From CAVZRC01 sp963777695 (GTDB lineage: Bacteria; Planctomycetota; Planctomycetia; Isosphaerales; Isosphaeraceae): a stretch of 64,000 nucleotides of DNA. Within the stretch, counting starts at the first letter, position 1, and each line of letters starts with the position of its first letter. The stretch is from assembly GCA_963777695.1 (NCBI GenBank), contig CAVZRC010000003.1:1922001-1986000 (forward strand). Reading direction: 5' to 3'. Below the pieces are notes generated by a model. That model was not told the origin of the DNA, did no database searches, and worked only from the letters and a program-made list of their open reading frames with translations. The position numbers and the translations under genes are program-made. Positions 30,413 to 39,431 of this stretch are shown here, piece after piece.

Positions 30413-31195
30413 TCAAAGAGGGTTGTTCCCGGTATAGCGGAGCTGGACCTGGTCGAAGGGCAGCGTCACGCGACGGCCGTCGGCCAGCGTGGCGGTGATG
30501 ATCCGCCGATGCTGGTCGACCTGATAGCCCTGGCGTTCCAGGACAGCCCGCTGATACTCGTCCAGGCGAGGCGGTTGGTCCCTGAGCCACTCCTCATTGA
30601 CATTCGGCCCGGCCAGGATCGGCACCTCGACGTTGTCGCTTCCGTAGCCCACGCGCACACTGGCCACCGTCACGACATCTTCGATGGGATCCGGGCGAGA
30701 CCAATTCGGTTCAGGCTGCCGGACGAATTCGCCCTCCGGTTGGGACGCATCCGCGATCTCCGGTGACTCAACCGAGGTTGTCGGGGTCTCCTGGTGGATC
30801 GCGATCGCGGGAACCACCGGAGTCGTCGGTTCGAGGGCGAGTGCCGAGGGTCGAGCCGGATGGACGATCCATCCCATCGCGAACGAGATCGCGGCGATCC
30901 CGGCCGCGACGGCCACCCGCCGCCATCCCGGCGATCGGCGTCGGATTTGCGCGGTGGCTGGTTGTGCCGCCGACGTCTCCGCCGCGATACGAATTCTCGG
31001 CGGCTCTTCGAGGGCACGGAACGACTCGCGCCAGCACTGGGCCTCGAGGAAGGCCAGGGTGCAGCGCTTCCAGCCGTCGGGCTCGCTGTCGAGGCGGTCG
31101 ATGGCCGCGCGGAGCTCGGTCGGGGTGAGAAGGCCGTCCACGATGAGGTCGATGAAGTCGTCGTCGAGCGGAGTCATCGAGTCAGGGTCAATCAT
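30413..31195 (-). CDS. Anti-sigma-factor-like membrane protein
   Basis: A 260-residue protein that starts 8 bases inside the end of the sigma factor gene (ATG 31195). The cytoplasmic part (DDDFIDLIVDGLLTPTELRAAIDRL, then CTLAFLEAQCWRESFRAL) resembles the N-terminal region of planctomycete anti-sigma proteins, with no HCxxC zinc motif. One transmembrane helix follows (VAVAAGIAAISFAMGWIV, about residues 95-112), and then an extracytoplasmic region ending in QVDQHRRIITATLADGRRV. The pairing supports control of the sigma factor by sequestration at the membrane. The family call rests on gene order and layout. Confidence 0.7.
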   Translation of the reverse strand: MIDPDSMTPLDDDFIDLIVDGLLTPTELRAAIDRLDSEPDGWKRCTLAFLEAQCWRESFRALEEPPRIRIAAETSAAQPATAQIRRRSPGWRRVAVAAGIAAISFAMGWIVHPARPSALALEPTTPVVPAIAIHQETPTTSVESPEIADASQPEGEFVRQPEPNWSRPDPIEDVVTVASVRVGYGSDNVEVPILAGPNVNEEWLRDQPPRLDEYQRAVLERQGYQVDQHRRIITATLADGRRVTLPFDQVQLRYTGNNPL

Positions 31196-31769
31196 GGTCG
31201 GATGCCTCGAATTCGGACGAGAGCGCAGCCAGTTCCATGCGGAGCCGATGCCGGGCGCGGTGCAGGCGCGTCTCGACGGTCGCCACGGCGACGCCCAGTC
31301 GGTCGGCCACCTCGCGGGCGGTGAAGCCCTCGGCGTGCTTGAGGACCAGGATCTCGGCGTCGCGCGGCGGGAGCCGTCGCAGCGCATCCTGGACGAGCTT
31401 CTGCCGCTCATCCCGCACGAGCCAGGCCAGAGGCGAGGGTGCCGAGTCGACCGCGACGGGTCCGCATCGGGCGGCATAGCGATCGACGAGCGATCGTCGC
31501 CGGCCCGACTTGCGTCGGTAGATCAGCACGTGCCGCACCGCCAGCCGGTACAGCCAGACGGCCGCCCGCGCCGGGTTGTGCAAGGGCGAGCGCTGGGCGA
31601 CGGCCGCCAGCGCCACGTCCTGCATGACCTCGTCGACCGCCTGCGGCTCGTCCAGCCGCGACGCGACGACCCGTCGCAGCCATCGCTCGTGCAGGGCCAG
31701 GGTCGCACCCCAGTCCATCGCGCTGGCTAACTCCGGCTCAGTCGTGGGTAATCGGCTCGGCTCGCTCAT
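31188..31769 (-). CDS. ECF-family RNA polymerase sigma factor
   Basis: A 193-residue sigma-70 protein with region 2 (EPQAVDEVMQDVALAAVAQ, then RAAVWLYRLAVRHVLIYRRK) and region 4 (LRRLPPRDAEILVLKHAEGFTAREVADRLGVAVATVETRLHRAR). Its stop overlaps the start of the anti-sigma-like gene, so the two are translationally coupled. Upstream lies a 450-base space full of palindromic repeats; no promoter of its own is obvious there. Confidence 0.9.
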   Translation of the reverse strand: MSEPSRLPTTEPELASAMDWGATLALHERWLRRVVASRLDEPQAVDEVMQDVALAAVAQRSPLHNPARAAVWLYRLAVRHVLIYRRKSGRRRSLVDRYAARCGPVAVDSAPSPLAWLVRDERQKLVQDALRRLPPRDAEILVLKHAEGFTAREVADRLGVAVATVETRLHRARHRLRMELAALSSEFEASDHD

Positions 31770-31885
31770 GGTTCGACAAGAGAGTTGCCGCCGAGCCGGA
31801 TTCCCTTACGGGCTCATCGATGAGATTCTCGGTAGGCTCGCCCGATTCTCATGAAGTCGAGGGAGTTCAGGCAAGCCCGCAAGTT

Positions 31886-31961
31886 GTGGCAAGGTCTCCC
31901 GACCTTGCCACTGCGCCGACCGAAGGTCTCCCGCTCTGAGTGTGGCAGGAGACCTTCGGTC
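31886..31961. repeat. Two adjacent palindromes, GGTCTCC type
   Basis: Stem one is GTGGCAAGGTC (31886-31896) with its exact reverse complement at 31901-31911 around a four-base loop. Stem two is 31918-31931 (GACCGAAGGTCTCC) with an exact match at 31948-31961. Further related GGGTC/GACCC pairing follows to about 31990. The shared GGTCTCC core suggests two copies of one REP-type unit. It lies upstream of a sigma factor gene on the opposite side from the coding sequence. Confidence 0.65.
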
Positions 31962-32060
31962 CCGCAGACGGCGGGGTCGGGAGACCCGCGCCGAACACCG
32001 CTCTGGCGGGGAATTTGAGGGTTCCTGGCGATCTCCGCTTCGAGTCCAGGCATTGCGTTG

Positions 32061-32200
32061 TGACCATGCACGTGAGTGCATGGTTCGGACGGGACGAAGG
32101 TCCTCCAGCCTCGGGCTTCAGCCCGATCTTCTGCGCGGATCGCACTCACGTGCGAGGTTGGAGGTTCCCAGTCCGAACTACGGTCTCACGACCGTGGTCA
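32061..32200. repeat. 140-bp palindromic element, copy A
   Basis: It begins TGACCATGCACGTGAGTGCA and ends ACGGTCTCACGACCGTGGTCA. The interior (GGTTCGGACGGGACGAAGG, TCGGGCTTCAGCCCGAT, GGATCGCACTCACGTGCG) is shared with copy B at 52104-52241, and the ends with copy C at 39432-39515. No open frame runs through it. It looks like a non-autonomous dispersed element. Confidence 0.75.
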
Positions 32201-32221
32201 CTCGATGGACGAGTGACGTAT

Positions 32222-32530
32222 TCAGATCTTCACAGCACGACGCGACCGGACCTGACGCAATGCCACGGCGGCGATCATCAGACCGAACACCGCCAGCGTG
32301 CTCGGCTCGGGCACGGGAGCCACCGAGCCCTGTGGCGTGAGCAGGAATTCGTCCATCTGACCCGAGGCGTCGGTGCCGTAGGCGACGATCCGTCCCGAAG
32401 CGTTGACCCCCACCGCATCGATAAGGTTGATATTTGCCGAAGTGGGGATGTACAGGTTAAGGTCGTGCATCATGCCGAAGGAGTAGACGAAGGCGTGCTG
32501 GGCCCCGCTGGCCGTCACCGACCAACCGAG
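32222..32530 (-). pseudogene. C-terminal remnant of a HAF-repeat/PEP-CTERM exported protein
   Basis: About 102 codons without a plausible start. The first half (QHAFVYSFGMMHDLN, IDAVGVNASGRIVAYGT) looks like HAF-type extracellular repeats, and the end is a complete PEP-CTERM sorting signal: VPEPSTLAVFGLMIAAVAL followed by the basic RQVRSRR. It begins within a few bases of the DUF1501 stop in another frame, so the front of the gene is missing. This is probably the scar of a deletion or recombination, supported by the repeats next to it. Confidence 0.7.
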
Positions 32531-32534
32531 CGAC

Positions 32535-33923
32535 TCAGCCAAAGATGGCGCTGATCGGCTTGCCGGCGGCGATCGGGAGTGGACGGCCGAGCGTGTCGAT
32601 GACCTCGGTAGCCGGGTCGATGCCCAGGGCCCAGAACATCGTGGCGGCGACGTCGTCGGGCGACACGGGATCGGTGGCCGGGAATCCGCCGATCTTGTCG
32701 CTCGAACCATAAATCGCGCCGGGGATGGTGCCGCCCCCGGCGAAGAGGACCGTGTAACACGACGGCCAGTGGTCGCGGCCGTCGGGGCCGAACTGCTTGG
32801 TGTTGGTCACCTTCGGCGATCGGCCGAATTCTCCCATCCAGACGACCAGCGTTTCATCGAGCAGCCCGCGCGCCTGGAGGTCCTGGATCAACGTCGGCAC
32901 GGTCCGGTCGGTGACCGGCAGCAGGCGTTCCTTGAGCTGGTTGAAGTTGTCGCCGTGAGTGTCCCAGCCGCCGTTGCCCTTGCCGCCGATCGCCTGGGAG
33001 TAATAGACCGTCACGAACCGGACACCCGCCTCGACCAGCCGGCGGGCCAGCAGGCAGCTCTGGCCGTAGGTCGTCCGGCCGTAGTCGTCGCGGAGGCGGG
33101 CCGGCTCGGCCGAGAGGTCGAAAGCTTGCTTGACCTTCGGACGGCTCAGCATCGTCATGGCTCGCGAGTAGAACGCGTCGATCCCCCGCGCCGTGTCCGA
33201 CCACTCCATCATCTCGGTCTGCTGGTCGATCAGGTGCTGGAGCCCGCGACGGTCCTCGAGCCGGTCGAGCGAGAGCGACGACGGCAGGCTGAGCTCGGGG
33301 AGCCGGAAGTTCGCGCGATTCGGGTCCTGGCCGATGAAGAACGGGTCGAACGCCTTGCCGAGGAAGCTGGCGTGCTGACCGGGCGTGACGCTGCCGTCGC
33401 GCAGCACGTGCGGGAACGCGATGAACGAGGGGACCGCCGGGTCGTCCGACGGCCGGAGCCGGGCGACCGTGCTGCCGTAGGCCGGGTAGAGCTCCTGCGT
33501 GTCGCGGAGCCGGATGTCGTCGACCGGCGGTGCATGACCGGTCAGGCTGTAATAGGTCGCCGAGTTGTGGTTCCTCATCTTGTGATGAACCGATCGCACC
33601 TGCGCGAACCGGTCGACGACGGTGGCGAACCGCGGCAGATGCTCGGTCACCGACAGGCCCGGCTGCTGCGTGGCGATCGGCTTGAACTCGCCGCGGATGC
33701 CCGAGGGCGCGTCGGGCTTCATGTCGAACGTGTCGAGGTGCGACGGGCCGCCGAACTGGTGCAGGAAGATCACATGCTTGGCCCGAGCCCGCAGCCCGGA
33801 CCCCTCGGCCGCCCTCAGCAGCGCCGGCAGGTTCAACCCGGCGATCCCCGCCGACCCGACCCGGATCATCGCCCGGCGCGTCAGATGGCTCGTCCTCAGG
33901 AAGTCGTCACAACCTCGCATCAT
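32535..33923 (-). CDS. DUF1501 family protein
   Basis: A 462-residue member of the sulfatase-like DUF1501 family that planctomycetes carry in dozens. It starts with a twin-arginine-like leader (LTRRAMIRVGSAGIAGLNLPALL), then HVIFLHQFGGPSHLDTFDMKPDAPSGIRGEF, and later VVWMGEFGRSPKV and GRDHWPSCYTVLFAGGG, all typical. The family shares the alkaline phosphatase fold, but the reaction is unknown. The gene lies downstream of the DUF1549/DUF1553 gene on the same strand, the standard pairing in this phylum, here separated by 320 bases of repeats rather than by a few bases. Confidence 0.92.
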   Translation of the reverse strand: MMRGCDDFLRTSHLTRRAMIRVGSAGIAGLNLPALLRAAEGSGLRARAKHVIFLHQFGGPSHLDTFDMKPDAPSGIRGEFKPIATQQPGLSVTEHLPRFATVVDRFAQVRSVHHKMRNHNSATYYSLTGHAPPVDDIRLRDTQELYPAYGSTVARLRPSDDPAVPSFIAFPHVLRDGSVTPGQHASFLGKAFDPFFIGQDPNRANFRLPELSLPSSLSLDRLEDRRGLQHLIDQQTEMMEWSDTARGIDAFYSRAMTMLSRPKVKQAFDLSAEPARLRDDYGRTTYGQSCLLARRLVEAGVRFVTVYYSQAIGGKGNGGWDTHGDNFNQLKERLLPVTDRTVPTLIQDLQARGLLDETLVVWMGEFGRSPKVTNTKQFGPDGRDHWPSCYTVLFAGGGTIPGAIYGSSDKIGGFPATDPVSPDDVAATMFWALGIDPATEVIDTLGRPLPIAAGKPISAIFG

Positions 33924-34079
33924 GGACGAGTCCTTATCGATCTAGGAGAATGATCGAACACGAAATACACGGAGAACGAAAATTCAGAACAACTACGGAA
34001 TCATGGACAAGTCTTTATCGATCTAGAAGAATGATTGAACACGAAATACACGAAATACACGAAAAAGAAAATTCAGAAA
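33920..34079. repeat. Direct duplication of the DUF1501 start region
   Basis: The segments 33920-33990 and 34001-34079 are near-identical in order (TCATGGAC, TTATCGATCTAG, GAACACGAAATACACG, AAAATTCAGAA), with the second copy changed at scattered sites and lengthened by a nine-base GAAATACAC unit. The first copy contains the DUF1501 start codon and ribosome-binding region, so the second is a decayed duplicate of that start. Confidence 0.7.
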
Positions 34080-34162
34080 GACATCCCATTTCTTCATTCT
34101 AGGCAGGCGTAAGGTCCAGTGAGGCGGCCCAGCGAGTCAGAACGAGATCTTGTTCTTCCGGA

Positions 34163-34203
34163 TTTTTTTCGTGTATTTCGTGTATTTCGTGTATTTCGTG
34201 TTC
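34163..34203. repeat. Tandem GTGTATTTC units, inverse of GAAATACAC units at 34037-34066
   Basis: Four nine-base GTGTATTTC units follow a T-run. Together with the ACGAAATAC units at 34037-34066 they form a large, imperfect inverted repeat with a loop of about 97 bases. CACGAAATACACGAAA strings are dispersed in many planctomycete and cyanobacterial genomes. Confidence 0.65.
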
Positions 34204-34243
34204 AAATCATGTATTGAATTTGTATTTCTGTATTGGATTTACG

Positions 34244-36772
34244 TCAGTGCCGCAGCAGGAACTCTTTGCTGTTCAGGAGCGCCCAGACGATGTCTTCCCA
34301 GGCGGCGCGTCGATCGCGTGCCCGTCGGAGGTAGTCGGTCATCGCCGCGACCTCGGCGGGCCTCGGTTCGCGGCAGACCGCGGCGAGGTAGATCTCGGCC
34401 AGCAGGTCGCGGTCGCCGACGCCCGCCGACATCAGCCGGCCGATCCGGTTGTCGCCCGCGTCCAGCTTGCGACGGACCGTCGGCCCGTTGATCATCTGGA
34501 ATGCCTGCGAGAGCGTGGTCGCCTCGGAGCGTTCGCATTCGCAGGTCAGCAGCCGCTCGGGCTTGCCGAACGTCTTGAGGAAATCGACCTCGCCGGCCAC
34601 TCCGGGCAACTGGGCGGCCCGCGCGGAGCCGGGGGCGTGACGGAACCGCTCGGGCACCGCCAGCATCTGGCTGATCGCGTCCAGCAGCACCTCGGCCGGC
34701 AGCAGTCGCACGGCCGCGTGCGAGAAGTTCGACTCATCCTCGCGGTTGGTCGCGTCGGGCGTCGCGCCGGCCTGGTAGGTCCGCGACTTCATGATCCAGG
34801 CCACGAGCGGCCTGAGCTTCATCCCATGGTCGCGGAAGTACCCGCTCACGGTCTCGAGCAGCGCCGGGTTCGATGGCGGGTTCGAGTCGCGGAAATCGTT
34901 GACCGGCTCGACGATCCCCCGACCGAGCAGGTGGAACCAGACCCGGTTGGCGAGGTTGCGCTCGAACTGGCGATTGCCCCGCGTCAGCCAGTCGGCCAGG
35001 ACGGTCAGGGCGTTGCCGTCGGCGGGCTCGCGGGTGGCCTGGCCGCGGAGGACGGTCGGCCGGAGCACGACGCCGGTCCTCGGCTGGACCATCCGAGGTG
35101 CGGCAGCGGTCAGGTAGACGATCTCGTCGCCGTTGATCTCATGCTTGTCGAGGTCGTCCTTGCGGACGTTGTTCGGCTGCTTGCGCTCGATGTTGGAGAA
35201 GAACGCGGCCAGGCCGTAGTAATCGTCCTGGGTCCAGGCGTCGAAGGGGTGGTTGTGGCATCGCGCGCACTGGAGCCGCATGCCCAGGAAGACCTGGGCG
35301 ACGCTCTCCGCGGCGGTCGTCGGGTCGCGGTTGGTCCGGTAGAAGCTGGAGGGCGGATTCTGCCAGGTTGAGCCCAGCCCGCCGACGATCCGCCGCACCA
35401 ACTCGTCGAGCGGCACGTCGCCGGCGATCTGGTCGCGGAGCCAGCGCTGGAAGACCCAGGCGCCCTTCTCGCCCATGGTCTTCTCTTCGTTCCGCAGGAG
35501 ATCGGCCCACTTCAAAGCCCAGAAGTCGGCGAACTCGGGGCGCTCCACCAGGCGGTCGACCAACTTACTCCGCTTCTGCGGATCGCGATCGGCGAGGAAG
35601 GTGCGGGTCTCGTCGGGTTCGGGAAGCCGGCCGATCGCGTCGAGGTACGCCCTGCGGATGAAGACCGGATCGTCGCTCGGTGCCGATGGGTTGATGCGGA
35701 GCGCCCGCAGCTTGGCGTAGACGTCGCGGTCGATCGGATGGTCGGCGGGCGGTCCTTGCCAGACGAAACCGGGCCGGTCGGCGGGGAACGCCAGCCGGCT
35801 GGTGCCGCGGCCGTTCATAAAGCGGACGGCAATCGTCGTCTCGCCGGGTCCGTGGGCGTGGACAAGTCCGTCGATCGAAAGATCGACGCGCGTCGGGTCG
35901 GCGACGTCATAGGCCGCCTGTCGCGTGACGTCGCGCGTCGAGCCGTCGTCGAACTCCGCGGTGACCACGAACTGCTGATCCAGGGTCCCGGGCGTTGCGA
36001 ACCGCTCCGACGGGAAAACCCGGAGCGACCGGACCCGCGGCGCCTCGGCACGATCGTCGCGACCACCCTCGGCGATCCAGCGCGACAGGGTCTCGGCCTC
36101 GATCGATCGACGGGGAAACCGCAGACCGCCCTCATGGGACACGCCGGTCGTCGGCTTGAGCAGGGCGAGACTCCGCTCCGGTGCCAGGATGTTGACTCGA
36201 CGGCCGAGCTGGTCGCGGGTCAGCGCCAGGAGATCGAAATCGGGATCCTCGCCCCGGAGGCTGAGGCGGAACCCGCCCTTGCCGCTCAGGTTGCCGTGGC
36301 ACGCCCCCATGTTGCAGCCGGCCTTCGAGAGCAGCGGGACGATGTCCGTCCGGAAGCTCGCCGGCCGTGTCCTCCTGGCATGATCGACGTGGATGCCGAC
36401 CGCGGCGGCAAGATTCCCTCCCATCGCCCGGAGGATCCCACTCCCATCGGCCAATGGCCGGACGACGCCCTCGGGGCTGACTTCCGCGAGCCCCGAGGGC
36501 TCCACGGCGTATCGGCATTCGCGGGTCACGTCGCGGAGCGACCCATCCTTCGTACGGAGGGTCACGGCGATCTGCTGTCGCGACCCGGCATCCGAAAGGA
36601 CGAGGGTTGCCGGTTCCATCGTCAGTGTGGGCGATCTGGTATCACCACCCCGAGCGGTCGCCGTCACGAGCCCGAGGAGGATGATGAGGGCAGGGATTCC
36701 GGGTCGCCCCGATCGGACGAGGCATTGTCGCGGATGGACCGGCACGGTTGCCCCCTCCCTCGGCCATTCCAT
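34244..36772 (-). CDS. DUF1549/DUF1553 c-type cytochrome-associated protein
   Basis: An 842-residue exported protein. A signal peptide (to about residue 43) is followed by a Big-2-like Ig region, a haem-binding-like CNMGACHG segment (about 153), a second Ig-like region, DUF1549 (DDPVFIRRAYLDAIGRLPEPDE; CARCHNHPFDAWTQDDYYGLAAFF) and DUF1553 (RNLANRVWFHLLGRGIVEPVNDFR; FLLRH at the end). This family is one of the most expanded in planctomycetes and always neighbours DUF1501 proteins; a role in breaking down complex polysaccharide or in periplasmic redox chemistry is suggested but not shown. The start at 36772 gives a slightly long N-region before the hydrophobic core. Confidence 0.92.
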   Translation of the reverse strand: MEWPREGATVPVHPRQCLVRSGRPGIPALIILLGLVTATARGGDTRSPTLTMEPATLVLSDAGSRQQIAVTLRTKDGSLRDVTRECRYAVEPSGLAEVSPEGVVRPLADGSGILRAMGGNLAAAVGIHVDHARRTRPASFRTDIVPLLSKAGCNMGACHGNLSGKGGFRLSLRGEDPDFDLLALTRDQLGRRVNILAPERSLALLKPTTGVSHEGGLRFPRRSIEAETLSRWIAEGGRDDRAEAPRVRSLRVFPSERFATPGTLDQQFVVTAEFDDGSTRDVTRQAAYDVADPTRVDLSIDGLVHAHGPGETTIAVRFMNGRGTSRLAFPADRPGFVWQGPPADHPIDRDVYAKLRALRINPSAPSDDPVFIRRAYLDAIGRLPEPDETRTFLADRDPQKRSKLVDRLVERPEFADFWALKWADLLRNEEKTMGEKGAWVFQRWLRDQIAGDVPLDELVRRIVGGLGSTWQNPPSSFYRTNRDPTTAAESVAQVFLGMRLQCARCHNHPFDAWTQDDYYGLAAFFSNIERKQPNNVRKDDLDKHEINGDEIVYLTAAAPRMVQPRTGVVLRPTVLRGQATREPADGNALTVLADWLTRGNRQFERNLANRVWFHLLGRGIVEPVNDFRDSNPPSNPALLETVSGYFRDHGMKLRPLVAWIMKSRTYQAGATPDATNREDESNFSHAAVRLLPAEVLLDAISQMLAVPERFRHAPGSARAAQLPGVAGEVDFLKTFGKPERLLTCECERSEATTLSQAFQMINGPTVRRKLDAGDNRIGRLMSAGVGDRDLLAEIYLAAVCREPRPAEVAAMTDYLRRARDRRAAWEDIVWALLNSKEFLLRH

Positions 36773-37003
36773 CCGGCGGAAGATGGTCTGTCCGAGATCG
36801 ATCGCGGACTGGCGGGCGGAATGTTTGACAATATGTTAACCGCGGCCGATTCGAGGCGTCAACCGGGACATGGGTCGCGCCGAGGTGACCTGCGATCGAC
36901 ATCTGACGGCGCATCGAAAGACGAGTGGGGAGGGTCGTACCCGGCGGGCCTGCGCCTGCCTGGACGTACCCTCCCTTGGGGGGTGTTATGAACTTCCCGC
37001 TTC

Positions 37004-37058
37004 TGTAGCCGGCCTCTGTGAGGCCGGTGGGGACACTCCTGCACAGACTCCGGCTACA
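37004..37058. repeat. TGTAGCCGG inverted repeat with inner hairpin
   Basis: TGTAGCCGG (37004-37012) pairs with CCGGCTACA (37050-37058), and GGCCTCTGTGAGGCC (37011-37025) is itself a hairpin. It lies just beyond the 3-prime end of the DUF1559 gene, where it could stabilise or end the transcript. The rest of 36773-37089 shows nothing firm. Confidence 0.55.
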
Positions 37059-37089
37059 ACCGAAAGAGGATCCGATCGGGGATCTTGGC

Positions 37090-38073
37090 TTACTTGATCT
37101 CGTCGCTCGAGATCGTCTCGCCGCCGTTGCGGGTCATCAGCTTGTTCAGGACGACCTTGTTGATCTGGGCGGTGACGGTCCGGACGGTCCCGTCGCAGTA
37201 GGCGAAATTCACCTGACCGGGATGCTTGCTCGCCCAGTACGTCCACCAATTGATCCCACTGATCGGGATGGCTTGGTTGATGGTCCGATCGATATTCGAC
37301 CGGACTACGGCGGTGTTGGCCTGGGACCAGACGCCGAAAGGATAGATGCTCTCGCCCATCAGGATCGTCGTGGACGTGCCATCGGTGATGTCGGCCATGT
37401 TGACCTGCGAGTTCTGGTACATCATGCCGTTGTCATACACGAGGCAATACGGATTTGCGAGTGCGGTGGCGACGGGGCTCATGCTTGGGCAATTGGTGTT
37501 CGTCGCCGAGATGAAACCGGCGGCCTGGTTGCCTCGATAGTCGGACGGCCCGAGCTGGGAGTTCGCGTTCGATCCCGTCTGGGAATTGACCGTGATCGCA
37601 CGACGATTGGACGGGCACACGAGACCGCTGATCGTCCGGCGGATGGCGGTCGCGTTGTCGGGGTACGTGGTGGGAAGGTTCATGTTCAGCTCCTGGAACA
37701 GGTTGCCCTGCTCCATCTTGATGAACAGACCCGTCACGCCGGGCCACATATAGGCCTGAGGCGTTATGCCGGTGGGTATGAGGGTGTTGTTGCAATTCGG
37801 ATCGCCGCTGACCATGTTCCCGTTGGTGTCGTACTGCGGCGCCTGGCAGTACCACCCCGCGGGGAACGCGCCGAAGGCGTCGTGGTACTCCTGGGAAGCC
37901 AGGCCGAGCTGCTTCAGGTTGTTCTGGCACGACGTCCGATTCGCCGCCTCGCGCGCCGACTGGACCGCCGGCAGCAGGAGCGCGACCAGGACGCCGATGA
38001 TGGCGATGACGACCAGGAGCTCAATCAGCGTGAAGGCCGGTCTGCGCGTGGACCGCCGAAGTTTTCGGCTCAT
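37090..38073 (-). CDS. DUF1559 protein with type II/IV pseudopilin leader
   Basis: A 327-residue member of the DUF1559 family, another large planctomycete family. The prepilin signal is plain: a basic leader, then the cleavage context F-T-L-I-E-L-L-V-V-I-A-I-I with the usual Glu at mature position 5, followed by SAREAANRTSCQNNLKQLGLASQEYHDAFGAFP. The C-terminal H-x-G-Q-VNFAYCDGTVR motif (often called H-X9-DG) is present as KHPGQVNFAYCDGTVRTV. The prepilin peptidase would process it and it would be assembled by a type II-like system; cargo and role are unknown. Confidence 0.93.
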   Translation of the reverse strand: MSRKLRRSTRRPAFTLIELLVVIAIIGVLVALLLPAVQSAREAANRTSCQNNLKQLGLASQEYHDAFGAFPAGWYCQAPQYDTNGNMVSGDPNCNNTLIPTGITPQAYMWPGVTGLFIKMEQGNLFQELNMNLPTTYPDNATAIRRTISGLVCPSNRRAITVNSQTGSNANSQLGPSDYRGNQAAGFISATNTNCPSMSPVATALANPYCLVYDNGMMYQNSQVNMADITDGTSTTILMGESIYPFGVWSQANTAVVRSNIDRTINQAIPISGINWWTYWASKHPGQVNFAYCDGTVRTVTAQINKVVLNKLMTRNGGETISSDEIK

Positions 38074-38255
38074 CAGAGTTCCCCCCCTTAGGCTCCATCA
38101 AGCGAATGTGCGGAATCTGAGCTCTTACTAAAGTACCAAGGTACACAATCCGATCGATCGTTGCCACCGCGCCCTCTTGCTTTCTTGCCTTCATCCGTCC
38201 AGATGGCCCGGGGCGCACGCGATCGGACCGCGCCGACGATCTCCCGCGATGGCGA

Positions 38256-39404
38256 TCAGAGGGCTTCCCGGACGGCCTTGCCGACGTCCGCGGTCGAGTC
38301 CTGACCGCCGATGTCGGGCGTCCTCGGGGACCCGTCGAGCAAGACTTGCCCGACCGCCTTCCGGACCCGATCGGCCGCGCGCGGATGTCCGAGGTGATCG
38401 AGCATCATTGCCAGCGAGAGGATGGCGGCCATCGGGTTGGCGATCCCCTTGCCCGCGATGTCCGGCGCCGAGCCGTGGACCGGCTCGAACATGCTGGGGG
38501 CCGACCGATCCGGATTGAGGTTCCCCGAAGCGGCCAACCCCATGCCACCCTGGAGCACGGCGCCCAGGTCGGTGATGATGTCGCCGAACATGTTGGTCGT
38601 CACGATCACGTCGAATCGCTCGGGGCTAGCCACCATGCGCATGCAGCAGGCGTCAACATGCTGGTAATCGCACTTGATGTCCGGATAATCGACCGCGACC
38701 TCCGTGAACGCACGCATCCATAGGTCGTGCGCGAAGGTCAGGACATTGGTCTTGGCGACCATGGTGAGTTGCCGGACAAGTCCCGCGCGGCGATCGGCAT
38801 CGGAGAGGCCGCGGAACGGGCCGGCCGAGGCGCGTCGACGTGCCAGATCGAACGCATAGCGGAGCGTCCGCTCGACCCCGGAGCGGGAGTTGATCGAGGT
38901 CTGGATGGCGACCTCCTCGGCGGTCCCCTTCCGCAGGAATCCCCCGGCGCCGACGTAGAGGTCCTCGTTGTTCTCCCGGACGACGACCATGTCGACGTCC
39001 GCGGGGCCCTTGCCGCGGATCGGGCCCTCGATGCCCGGGAAGAGCTGGATCGGGCGGAGGTTGATGTACTGATGGAAATCGAACCTCAGGCGCAAGAGGA
39101 TGCCCTTCTCGAGCACGCCCGGGGGCACCCTCGGATCGCCCACGGCGCCGAGCAGGATGGCATCCGACTCGCGGAGTTGCCGGACGGCCGCGTCGGGCAG
39201 GACCTCGCCGGTCCTCAGGTAGTGCTCGCCGCCGATGTTGACGTGCGTCAGCTCGTAGGCGATCTCCTCGGGCCGCGCGATGGCGGCGAGGATTTGCAGG
39301 CTTTCGGCGATCACCTCGGGACCGACCCCATCCCCCGCCACAACGCCGAGCTTGATCAAAGCGCCCTCCGCACGTTCGCCCTTCGGACCCGTCGCGGGCC
39401 GCAT
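38256..39404 (-). CDS. leuB: Isopropylmalate/tartrate dehydrogenase-like enzyme
   Basis: A 382-residue member of the isocitrate/isopropylmalate dehydrogenase family, which oxidatively decarboxylates a 2-hydroxy-3-alkyl diacid with NAD. Visible signatures are the start KLGVVAGDGVGPEVI, NLRPIQLFPGIEGP, VVRENNEDLYVG, the catalytic Lys region MVAKTNVL, and the metal/cofactor block NMFGDIITDLGAVLQGG with FEPVHGSAPDIAGKG. Leucine biosynthesis (leuB) is the best guess, but no leuA, leuC or leuD is near and tartrate dehydrogenase cannot be excluded. ATG 39404 is chosen; a longer frame to 39500 runs through a repeat element and is unlikely. Confidence 0.75.
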   Translation of the reverse strand: MRPATGPKGERAEGALIKLGVVAGDGVGPEVIAESLQILAAIARPEEIAYELTHVNIGGEHYLRTGEVLPDAAVRQLRESDAILLGAVGDPRVPPGVLEKGILLRLRFDFHQYINLRPIQLFPGIEGPIRGKGPADVDMVVVRENNEDLYVGAGGFLRKGTAEEVAIQTSINSRSGVERTLRYAFDLARRRASAGPFRGLSDADRRAGLVRQLTMVAKTNVLTFAHDLWMRAFTEVAVDYPDIKCDYQHVDACCMRMVASPERFDVIVTTNMFGDIITDLGAVLQGGMGLAASGNLNPDRSAPSMFEPVHGSAPDIAGKGIANPMAAILSLAMMLDHLGHPRAADRVRKAVGQVLLDGSPRTPDIGGQDSTADVGKAVREAL

Positions 39405-39431
39405 GCGATTGTTTCGACACGCCTCGCCGAA

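Noticed and set aside
31886..32200. CRISPR-like repeat block
   Set aside because: Units are palindromes of different length without regular spacers, and no cas gene is near.
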